Shown one piece after another: positions 21,539 through 33,500 of a stretch of 64,000 nt of DNA. Position numbers and translations under genes: made by a program. The notes beneath the pieces were generated by a model that saw only the letters and a program-made list of their open reading frames with translations, did not search any database and was not told the DNA's origin. Source of the stretch: Ditylenchus dipsaci. Lineage: Eukaryota; Nematoda; Chromadorea; Rhabditida; Anguinidae. The DNA lies in NCBI GenBank assembly GCA_004194705.1, contig SADC01000074.1, positions 124,001 to 188,000 of the forward strand. Direction: 5' to 3'. The first letter of the stretch is position 1. Each line of letters opens with the position of its first letter.

Positions 21539-24500
21539 ATGCTTGTTGACATCGATCACCTATATCAAGCTGTGGCCGCTTTCAACAGCCAAGATCCACA
21601 GGCAAGCTCTAGCGCCGCTCAATGGTTGGGCGAATTTCAAAAATCGGTAATAACTTTATAGCTACCATGTGCTGTTACTGAAAATACTTCTTTACAGGTA
21701 TATGCTTGGTCATTGGGTTTGCATTTCAAGATTGTGCTGGGTTTCACTTATTATAATGGGTTTGTTTTACAGCTGATCAAGTGATAGCCCAAGCCAGATC
21801 CTATGAAGCGACTGTTTTTGCAGCACAGACTATAAGACAAAAGATCTTGTTTGACTTCAGGGAACTGCCAGCTGACTCTTATGAGTCACTCAGGGAGTCC
21901 ATCATGAACCATTTGAGGTTAGTGCATTCTTTCCCAGCATTTGATATTCGAGAATATTCAAAATAGTCTACGCAGTGCAGTTTTATCAATATAAATTGTG
22001 CATAAATAGCTAAAAAAACTTCCAACGCACGTCACTTAAACATAGATTCTCTTAATTTTCAACGGCTCAAACAACTACTTTTTGCAAATGTGGAAACTTT
22101 GCTCAACCCACCTCTGAAGCGGCTGAATTAAATAAAATGATTGGAACAAATTTTATTTCTCAGGTTGTAAAATTTACCAACAAATTGTACGGCTACCACA
22201 TACAATTTCTACTGCAGTCGAACCTGGGTATAAAAGCACTCCGATATGAGAGCACCCCGATAAAAGCACTTTTAGTCGATCCCGAGGGGTGCTCTTATAT
22301 CCAGGTTCCACTTTACTTTTAAAATTTGTCGTCTGATGTTTCTAAAAGGGCATGCCCACGATAATAAGAGATGGTGTCGGGAATTCAATTTTTTTTCCTA
22401 GTCATTGAACATTTTTTATATTTTTGGAATTTTTTAACTTGGTTTCTAACAAAGCAATACCTAAAATTAAATTCTAGGGCCTGTTTTGTTAGAAAACAAG
22501 TTGAAAAATCCGTACAGAAGTTCAATGATTAGGAAAAAAATTGAATTCCCGGGCATCACCTCTTATTAGCGTGGGCATGCCCTTTAAGGGACCTTAATTG
22601 CTGATGACAATGGGAGTTTGGCAAATTCAAATGCACACGGGACACTTTTTTTACTCCAAAATTACTTTTTAAATCATTTATTATGTATTATCATAAATGA
22701 TCAAAAATAACAGAGTAGACACCGGAAGCCAACCTGAGATAGACAATCACCACAGAAGACTGCTATACCACTGAACTACCTAGGCCACTTATATAAAATT
22801 TCGTTTTGTAATTTGATACACCAACAAAACATAATTCAAAAAAAATTGTCCCGCGCGCATTTGAATTTGATAAATTCTCATTGTCATCAACAAGTACTGT
22901 CCTTTAAACGATATAACTAGGGTGTCGAGTTTCGAACTTTTAATTCCAAATTCGAAACTCGAAATTTTTTTACGGCCGATTTTCGGCATCGGATTGCAAA
23001 TTCGATTTTACAATCTATACCAGTGTTTCCAAAAAACAGAACACAGAATTAACCACAGAATTTTTAAAAGTGCTCGTAATTGTGTTTTTTGTATGGTATT
23101 TTTACTAATTTTTTGTGCGTTTTGTTCAGCGTTAAAAGTTGCGGTAGGGATCATACGCGTTTTGCAAATTTCCACTAAAACAGCAAAAAAATTTGACTTT
23201 TGTCCCGAAAAAGTCAAAAACAGAAAACAGAATTCTGTTTTGACTTTTTCGGGAAAAAGGCAAATTTTTTGCTTTTTTGTGGAAAATTTGCGAAACGCGT
23301 ATGGTCCCCTACCGCAACTTTTAACGCTGAACAAAACGCACAAAAAATTAGCAAAAATACCATACAAAAACACAATTACAAGAACTTTTAAAATTCTGTG
23401 GTTAATTCTGTGTTCTGTTTTTTGGAAACACTGATCTATACCCAACTTTTAATTCTGAGTATAGATTGTAAAATCACATTTGCAATCCGATGCCAAAAAT
23501 CGGCCGTAAAAAAATTTCGAGTTTCGAATTTCGAATTAAGTTCGAAACTCGACAACCCTAGATATAACCTATAATATTAATCATTCTTTGGTAGCCAAAA
23601 TTTTCTAAGAATTTCGTGAATTAAAAAGCTAAACACGACATTCGCCATCTACCGTGTAACCATAATGTTTTAAATCAATTAGATTTCAAAAAATAAAGTG
23701 CCGAAGTAAGAGTAAAGTATCATGATGAGTGGGTGGTATGATGATTAGTGGGTCGATTGGCAGTCAAGCCTTATGAATTGCGTCCTCTATGACTAATTTT
23801 TCCCCAATTTCAGTACCCTCGTTCAAAGATGAGTCAAAACATTGCTGCAATTATGACTCAACTAGCGGCAGCCTTAGCGGATTTGTATCTCCAAGTGCCT
23901 GAGTGGAATAACTTCATTGGCGAAATGCTGGATAGGTGCTGTTCGAAAAGTTTCAAAACCAATATTTAAACTGAAATTTGTAGACTAAGCCAAGGGAGCG
24001 CCTCTAGCAACAGTGTCAATGTGCTGCTTACCCTATTCAAAATATTTCCGGAGGAAGTCAACAGCAGGCATCTTAAAATAGGGGAGAACAGGAGGACAGC
24101 TGTGGAGAAAGAACTAGCTTCTAAAACCGAAGTTGTCATACAGTTTTGGTAAGCATTACTACTGGCATTCGCTTTCTGGAGTTTTAATAAATAATTTCAG
24201 AGTCACGTTTGTGAGACCAATAGCTCGGATGCTGAGCTGCAAACTAAAGTGATTTCATGCCTCTCTTCATGGTTGTTGAACAGACAATGCCCCACTGATT
24301 GCCTGGCTCAAAGTCCACTCATACACTCGATAATATACGCATTGGTAAGTGTAAAATATTTTATTGCTGCGAAGTCAATTTGAATTTTGGCTTCGATAGA
24401 CTTCCTTACAATTGACCCCTACGAGGATATTGATTTTTTTTGGTGCAAATTAGATCTTTTTGGTGCAAATATTTTTTAAGATTTTGTTTTTGCGTTTTTC

Positions 24501-27500
24501 TATCAACTTTTTGAACCTTTTTCAACAAAAGATAACACCATCAGGTAGCCCTGCGATTCTAGTTTCTAACGAGATATCATTCGCTGCAATATCTTTGTAG
24601 AATGTGGCGCAAAAAAGTAAAAGTATGAACCAAATTATTTTTTTCTCACCTTTTTCACACTTTTGCCTTTATGTGATATATTTTGCAAAGATTTTTCGGT
24701 AAATAATAGCTCAACAGAGACTAGAATCGCAGGACTACCTGATGTTGCAATCATTTTTCGAAAAAGATTGAAAAATGTAATATAAAAACGCAAAAACCAA
24801 AATTTGAAAGCAAATTTGCACCAAAAAGAAATCATTTTGCACCAAAAAAATCAATATCCCCATTACGAGCGATTACCCTTTTATTGGTTGTCTTCTACAA
24901 GTAAAATTTAAAAATTTTTTTGATGGGTTTCAAAAGAGATTAACTTGAGAGACTCATTCAAATTTTTAATGTGTTCCTAAATATAAAAATTGACGTGTTT
25001 GTCTACTAGCCTAGTTTCGCTCGATCAATTTTTTAATGGGCTATTGACAAAATATATTGACAGAATTGAACGGCCTATCTCAAACATGTGAGTGCGTGTT
25101 TTAGTAAAAGGCTTTTAAACATACGGATCTTAACCAGCTTGGCGGTCATATATTTGCACTGTCAACTCAACACCGCACTCCGCTATTTTATGCAATTTGT
25201 AAACCTGACTGAACCATTTTAGAGAGTACCTGAGTGTGAGCTGGCCGTACATGAAGCAGCCAGTGACTGTATTGTAAATGCTCTTTACTTAATAGACAAC
25301 ATTAAGTCTCATGAAGCTCTTGCCAGAGTGCTCCAAGCCGGTGTATTTGAAACCTTTTCTGCATACAAAGTTGCACAAGATGCTGAAGACCAGGACAAGT
25401 ACAAATTTTAGAAATCTATCTAACTTAATTAAACGAGGTTTGCTTAGACTGCAGAATTATGCCCGAGTGTATTGTGAACTGTGTGAAGCCCTCCTGCCGG
25501 AAATCGCTGCAAATCCAGGACGCGACTTCGGAGATCTGAAAGCAATCGAAATGCTCCTTTTGCTCCTCGACTACCATGATATTAGTGTGAGTTTCTTTTT
25601 TGATCAAAAATAAAGTTACGGAAAACTTGTAACTACCGACTTTTTGATTCTTTTAAACGAGCATATAGTTGAGTTTTCAACAAAAATAAGGCGGATATGA
25701 AAACAGATTGTAGGGTGGCGTGATTACGTTGGCGTGTTTACGTAAATTATATCTTTTAGAGTCACATTGTGACCTTTTCAAAAAAAATTATGACTTGTTT
25801 CCTTATTGGTGATTCTATTGGTTCATCTAATATTTATACATGCCAATGTAAAGAAAATTTTCCTTGCCTTTTTATAGAAATCTTGAAAACGTATTTTAAG
25901 AGGGGGCCGGGATCATTTTGTGACCTTAAATCTTAACCAAAAAGTAATATTTTAGCAATTCTATATTATGGTCGTTTTTTATTGGGTTTTGGTCGACCTA
26001 TATATGGCGTCCTCTTATCATTTACGGGTTTTCGGTTTTCCTTCGGTTGGTCAGCCGGGTTATTTGGTTTATTTGGCCAATAAATTAAGCAAAATTTTGC
26101 CGCACCCTGTTTTCAGCTAGCTGAGTCTTCTTTTACGCGCTTTTTCATTGCGGATAATTTGACAGAACTCGTTACGGTCAGTTAAGCGTGCACTACCGTA
26201 CTCTAATGTTTGGATAACCATGAAACTTTCCTGACCATTGAAACAAATTTTTTGTTCCTGGCGATCCAGTTATTATTATAAAATAAACTTTGCCAACCAT
26301 GTGAACCACCTGAATTATAAATAAAATAGCGATCCTAATTTTACGATAATTTTCAGATGGCTGAGATGACATTCAACATCTGGTACCGACTCTCTGAATT
26401 TCTTTACCAAGCTGAAGATGCTGACTTCGAAGAGCTCAGACTGGTCTTCAAACCATACGTTGAGAAGTAGATAATGTTAAAAAGAATTATATCACATAAA
26501 AATTTCTTTTTCAGATACATAATCTACTTATTCAAGCTGTGCCAACTTGAACCAGAGCTAAAAGGAGTGATATCCAGTGGATCGGAGATTGCAGAATTTC
26601 GCCAAAAAGCGGAAGAAAGCGTAAAAGATGTCACTTTTATACTTGGATCTGCGGATTTGTTGAAAAGTGTAGGCTTATTCATATCGGAATAGCAGTTCTG
26701 GTTGATGTAAATATTTTTTAGCTAATGGATCTGCTAAAGTCTCCTTCCACCAGCGGCTGGAATGAAATGGAGTCAGCCATGTTTATTATTTCATGCATCA
26801 TACACAACATAGTCGAGTGAGTTAACAATTCGAATTTCTTGAATATTTTTTTTCTAAAATTACTCAAATAATTGCGATATTTACCGGAAATCACACAGAA
26901 TTTTTTTGAGTGATTCAACCAATTTTTATGTTCTTAAGGTTGCATTTCAAATTGACTTTCAGGGGTTGGGTAAATGGCCGGCCATTTTGAAATGACTTCA
27001 CCATATTCCACCATATGGCTATCACCCAACCTTAGTTTTCATCGATCTTAATTTTACAAAAAATGTTAAGAAGTTTGGTCATATTTAACCCTCAATAGTT
27101 CTTGTTTTGATGCAAAACGAAATTCTGTAAACGTAGATCGACTACAATGTTCAGAACAATTTTTCTGGTTTACAATGTCAAAAAAAACGATTTTCGCTTG
27201 GTAACCCTGTAGTTTTGGCCATCAACAAAAATTTATGAAGCTTTAAAAATGTCCCGATTTACACCCTCTACATCTCAACAACACAAAACATCAAAATTTT
27301 AAAACTATTTGAAACCATTTTACGAGGTATTCCCCTGAAGTATCCGGCTTTCGCAAAATTTCTGTAACAAAGTTAAAATGGCTATCGCTTACTGATGGGT
27401 TTCGTAATTATTTTACATAAAAAATACGTTACACTTTTTGTCAAGTTGGAAACCCAATTTCATTCCAATTTTTCAATAAAATTTCTTTTTAAAAACTTTT

Positions 27501-30500
27501 ACATCGTATTTTTCAGATTGAATTTTTTACTCCAGTATAGAATACCCCCATAAGGCGGTTTAATCGAAGGTTGACTGTAAAAAGTACCCAAATATGTCCC
27601 AGACACAGAGGCGTATCCAGAAAAAATTTTCGGGGAGGAGGGGGAGGTGGAGGGCTAAAGCCCCAAAACGTCATTTTACCTACACCTTTTTCGACTTTTA
27701 TGGTGTTTTTAGAAGGAAATAAAAATTTTCAGGGGGGGGCTAAAGCCCAGTTAGTCCCCCCTGGGTACGTGCCTGCCCAGACCTATAAAAAACTATGTAA
27801 TACAGTTATTAGACAAAACTTCCGTACGCCGGCCTACCCCTGAGCCTAAGGCATGAGCCTAAACTTGTTGTTTAAAAGGCAGTTACAGAAGTTTTGGGAG
27901 GGCCAGTTTTTTGAGGGGGGAGGGTGGTATTCTATGCTAGCGCCAATTGTTTTTAAATTTATCAGAAAGTGATAGACACCTAAAGGTCGTTGCATGACTT
28001 TTCCGACCGCCGGATTTCTTTCCTTTATTTTCTACCGAAAATTCGTATTTCAAATCTGTGCTTATTTGTTATAATTTTTAGCAGTGAAAACGAGTGTATT
28101 CCTCAGCTTCTGAACGCCATCTTTTCCTTCCCTCCAACCACCCATCCAATGCTGCTGAATACGGCTGCCCAACTGCTCGGCAATTTGCAAGAATGGCTGC
28201 AGTCCAACCACACCTACATGAGTAACAATTTTTGGCGCTAATGTCGTATACCACTCCCAAAAAAGCTGGTCTCGAATAATTTTTCTAGACTAGACACAAA
28301 ATATTTTTTCTGTCCATTACAATCAGGTGGAACAATCTCTGGTTGCAAAGTGGCCGAATACCCTTCTTAGAATTTTTTGAACCAATTTGTATTTTCGAAA
28401 AATTATTGCACAGGATGTACAACGCTAGCTTTTATGGGAAAGGTGTATGAAACTAGCGCCCGATTTTTATTTCCTCACATACTCAAGTATTGGTAACTTG
28501 CAGGTCACGCAGTAGAATGGCTGATCTCACTAGCCAATGCAAACGAGTTGTTCATAAAAGTGTTGGCTGAATCACTAGAGAACATTTGCGAGAAGGGGTA
28601 TCGTCATCTCAAGCAGTACTTTGAGCCAATAACCAACATGATATTGGCTATAGAAAGGTCCCCAAGAAGGGACAGTCCATGGAGAACGCTTCACATCACT
28701 TGTTGAGAGGTGGGTTTGTTTATTCATGCCTTTAACTGATCAACGTCATAAGTTCCAAATGGCAGGAAGAAAATGTTTCATACACTTTATTTTTTATTTT
28801 TATGTCTTATAAAAATTTGACCTTAGAAAATAATGTGCAAAGCTTTTTTTGCCGTTAAAAAGCTTTTTTTGAGCTAAATTGCGCCTTTTCGGCGCTTGCC
28901 GATTGCCGAAAAGGCGCAATTTAAAAAAGCTTTGCCCGTAAAGAATACTCAACTCCCTTTTACTTTAAGAACCGTAGTAAAAAGTAACCAAATATTAGTC
29001 CCAGACCCCGGAAAAAGGTATTTGGCATTTTGTAGTTACATCGGGTGTCACATTAGGGAGATTCATTCTGTACTAGCGCCAAAAAATTTCAGTTTATTTG
29101 CGAGCCATCATTGATCAAAAATTTATTAGTACATATTTCAAATTTTCACTGCTGATGGAACAATTCAAATGTTCTTCACTTTGAAAAAGTCTTTTCTTAT
29201 GACAGCCCAAGAAGTTTTTATGATATATTTAATATGAGTGGGTATTTTCTTGCCAAAAAACCAGTTTTAAAAAATTGTCTTTGTGCTATCAAGGTAACCC
29301 AAATTTTTCGAAACGCGAAAATAGTGCCGTAGGTTGATTATATTACAATTTTCGCAAGAATTCTTGCAAACAAACTCAAAAGTGAAAACACCAAATAAAA
29401 GTGTTTGGCCATTATCTGAAACAGGCTTGCTCACCCTTGTGGTTTCAGTTAAATTTGCACCAGAACGTGTTTTCGCATTATCAAAAGCTATCATTGGCGA
29501 AATACGAAAAACAAAAAAAAACGTAGGAGTTGAAGACACAATGTGTCATCTGACAAGGGAGGAACCCTGACTGTGACCTGGGCGAACTTCGATGAACTTT
29601 TTTTCTGCATATTCTTGTAGAGCGTGTTAAAGTTCCTGACAAATCTGGCTCTCCAGGTCTGAAAGTCCACAAAACGTGGTAGAAGGCTCACTCAAAGTTC
29701 TAAAAACACCTCGATAACCCTATCATAGTTTTTCATAGCTGACCCTTGGGCCATGGGTCATTTCCAAAATTTTTGTTAGCTTTCAGAGGTATGGAGCCAA
29801 ATTAACATGAGATTTGGACACGCTCTACAAAAATACGCGCATAAAAAAAATTCATCGAAAAACCCCAGGTAAAAACCCCAACCCAATGACTGGAAAGTAG
29901 TATATTGAACTAAAATCGATTATTTACTAACAAAAAGTGAGGGTGGCTCGATGACTGTTTCTTAAGGAAGGAGAACCAATTTAGCATTGATTGAGTCAGC
30001 TGTGTTTGCCCCTTTTTTTTTTTTGAACACATTTTTGCGATGGTAGAAAAGCAGTGCCCACTTGCCTCGACTTATTTTTTATTAGCTGTTTGATTGGAGT
30101 GGCTGGTTGATGGCTCTTTGAAATAAAAAATATTTTACGTAGTTAAAGAATGACCATAGCCATTGCTGCACCTATTTATTTTAATCTAAACGATTTTGAT
30201 AATATGAGTATGTAATTTTGACTGACATACAAAAGACCCGTGAACTGAAATCCGAAAAACTATATTGATTGAACATTAAAAAATTTGAGGTTTCGAAAAA
30301 TACTAATGGATTAAGAAACTTTTCTCTTGGGCATAATTTACACATCGAATTTGCTCTTGACAATAAATTCTTGCCAGATAATATTAAAAAACGTGGTAAC
30401 ACAAGGTTTCACTTGGTCCCTCCTGTGGTTTGGCTCTGAGCTAAGTAAAACCCAAAAGTAAGAGGAAACCAAGCAAAACCCTTGCTTTTAGCATTACAGC

Positions 30501-33500
30501 TAAACAAATTTTCACGGCTAGCTGAATCGATGTCTGAAAGCAGATTTCAAAAAAAAATCTTTAAAAATTTTTGTCCCGTAAAAAATTCGAAATTTGTGAT
30601 ATATTTTTGCGTATTAGTGTGGTCTTAAACATAAAAACTGCTTCTCGCCAATTCAAAATTTGGAAATGTCGCTGATCTCAAATACTATTGATGTTAAAAA
30701 AAATCAAAAAAGATTTTTCCGCGACTAAGACTTGCTTATTTATAAAGCTAATTTTTGTTTTGAACAACATGTTTACAAATCGATATATTTTCAGCCTGCA
30801 CTCATTTGGTCAATGATTTGCCCAGCGATGAAATAGCTGCTCGTTTGGAGCAGTTGTGTGCTCGACCACTTGAATTCCTTTCAAAGGTAAACTTGCAGTC
30901 TTTCTTATCTGTCTTATGGAATGAGACAGTGCCAAGCGTTGAACGTCTGGTTGCACCAGCCAAATGACCTTGACTTAATCTAATGCAAACAAGTAGTGTG
31001 CAAACATCATTTGCAAATCCAATTTACAGATCACCAATGCGGAAATAGCAAAGAAGAGTCAAACAACGACTGCATTTGCCCCAGTTGACAACAATGAGAA
31101 TGCGGCTGATTCATGGCAACGGCTGAGTCAGGACCCAGTGCTATGGTTGGACAGATTGGCTGCTATTTATAGGGTTGGTATTTGTCGGCGTATGAAAAAG
31201 AACAGTTTTATTGATAACTCAAAATAAAATTCAGGTGCTAAGCCCATGGCAGAAACAAGATGCTTATTTGAGAATCGTCAATCAGCAGGTATATTTTGTT
31301 GAAGTACTGTTATATTGTAAGAGAGTGACTATTTTTTTTCCTTCAAAAACCCTAAGCGTTGGATGAAATAACCTTTTATTTTTTGAGTGTGGTAAAAGTA
31401 TTCTTATAGGAAGATTTACTTTTCTTGATTTTTTCATTTCCATCCGTATATCTTCTGTGACTCTTGGAATGTGGTTCATTACAATAGATACGGTACTAAC
31501 GAGAAAATATCGGCGCCACGTCGGTAAAAATTCTTGACCAAAACTATCAAGATTTTCTTCCAATGAAGGCTGAAAAATGTTCAATATTTCGTAGTATCAA
31601 TCGTTAATCTATGCACGAACACTTTAGTAGTTTACCTTACGATGGGTTCCACAACAAAAAAATCTTGAAGTACTGCTGGTTTTTGCGAATCTGGAGATCG
31701 TACCAAATCTATTTTTCATGGTTATCTGCATATTTTTCAGTTTATGTTGAAAATTATGAAATTGTCCATTATGAGGTTTGAAAAAAACTCGAGCATTTTC
31801 AATGATATTCGAAATTGAACAATCGATTCCATAACCCTACTTTCGACAAATCTTCTACTGGTCAATTTTTTCTTAAAATTTATAACTATAGAAAAACATA
31901 ATTAGTGAAACTCACAAGTTGTGTGTCACAGGTTCCAAAAGTTACACCCGAAAACTACTGCATTGGAAAAACATCACCATGAGAAATATTTTATTGCAAA
32001 TTTTCTATTGATTACTTAAATTCTTGACTGTTCGAAGCCAAAATAGGGTTGGTAATCAAGGTCACCCAGTATTAGTGAAAAAATCCAAAGTATATGTGTT
32101 TATTCTGTTCTTACAAAATCTCGACTTTTTAGCAAACAAATGGTGTATCCGCCCAAATGCCTACAGCCCCATGGTTGGAGTTGAGTAGTCGTGTTTGGAA
32201 GGTCGTCTCAGTGACCCTAGACCAGTTCCAAGAAAACCAGAGAATAGTTGAGAAGTGTTGTCGGACCGTTCGCTTCCTGGTCCGCTCCATGGGGATACAG
32301 TCCATTGTTTTCATTGAACAATTGGCTCATCAGGTGGGCCACACTATTTTTTTTTAATTTGAATTTAAAATCAAGAATTTAGATGATGGAGATCTACACT
32401 AAACACCCCACTCCTGTTTCCTTTACTTAGCCAGCATTTTGGTAGATGAGTACGGCAGTGAAGAGAATGTACAGTCTGGTCTGATCATGATGCTCAATGT
32501 AGGTTTAGCTTCTGCTGCATGGCTTCCCATTTTTCGATTATAGCTGGGCATCACATTTTCGATAAAATACAATAGACACTTCAGACCTAAGTGACTCGTG
32601 GCCACACATTTTTAGGGGAGTGTGTCCCCGGTGTCAGGATTCCACACAATGGTTTCGAAATACAACAACTAAAAATGGCCTTGCAAAAAACAGATGGGCT
32701 TCAGCTAAAACGTCCGCCAAAAAAGACTTTTAGATGAATTTATTTTTTTTACCTAGAAACTTGAAAAATTTCTAGCCAAAAATTTTCATTTGTGATTTTT
32801 TTCATATACGTTGCACCTTATCTTGAGCTCCGAATTCATGTGGTTTAACATAGCAAATAAATTGAGATATTTTCACATTTTGACTGGTATCCCTATGATC
32901 TATTATTTGGCCACCAATCATCTGAACCTCTAGATAAATACAGGTCTAATTACAGGGAAAATCTAGCAAAAATTATGTTTTTGACACAATACATACCAAA
33001 TTGGTGGTCAAACCTGTGGAAACAGGTCAGAGAACAAGTAAACTGAAATATCGAATTTCTTGGCTTACGCCGTGCTATATTTTTTATTGTTTCTACATAG
33101 TTGTGCTTTCAGGTGCTTTCCCAGCGCTCTTTCGCCCTTCTGCCAGACAAGAAAGGAATGCGTGATCACCCTGACACGGTTGATGACCTGTTCCGTCTGG
33201 CTATTCGGTTTGCCCAGCGATGCCCTCATAAATTCTTTTGTGAGCCAGTTTGCGCTACTCTCTTTGAAGGTGCCATCCATGGCTTGGAATTGGACCACTC
33301 AGATGCCAATAAATCAGTTTCCAAGTTTATTGGTGAAACTATTGATATTGTCAAGAGGAAAAAGGTAGGCGAACAAATCCTGAAATATTATCTTTTATGC
33401 AACCCAATCTGTTTCAGAACGGCAATCTCTCGATGCACCTGCAGCAATACACCAGCCAACTAGTTGGAGCTGAACAACTGGTCCTAAAGTACGGTGATCA

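Noticed and set aside
22922..23445. Two long open frames on opposite strands (170 and 145 codons)
   Set aside because: They are mirror images of the same sequence in a palindrome, Phe/Lys-rich, with no domain. Not genes.
28504..28709. TNPO3 as a pseudogene because of frame breaks
   Set aside because: All 22 exons keep splice sites and conserved residues, and just two missing bases restore the full frame. Assembly error is more likely.
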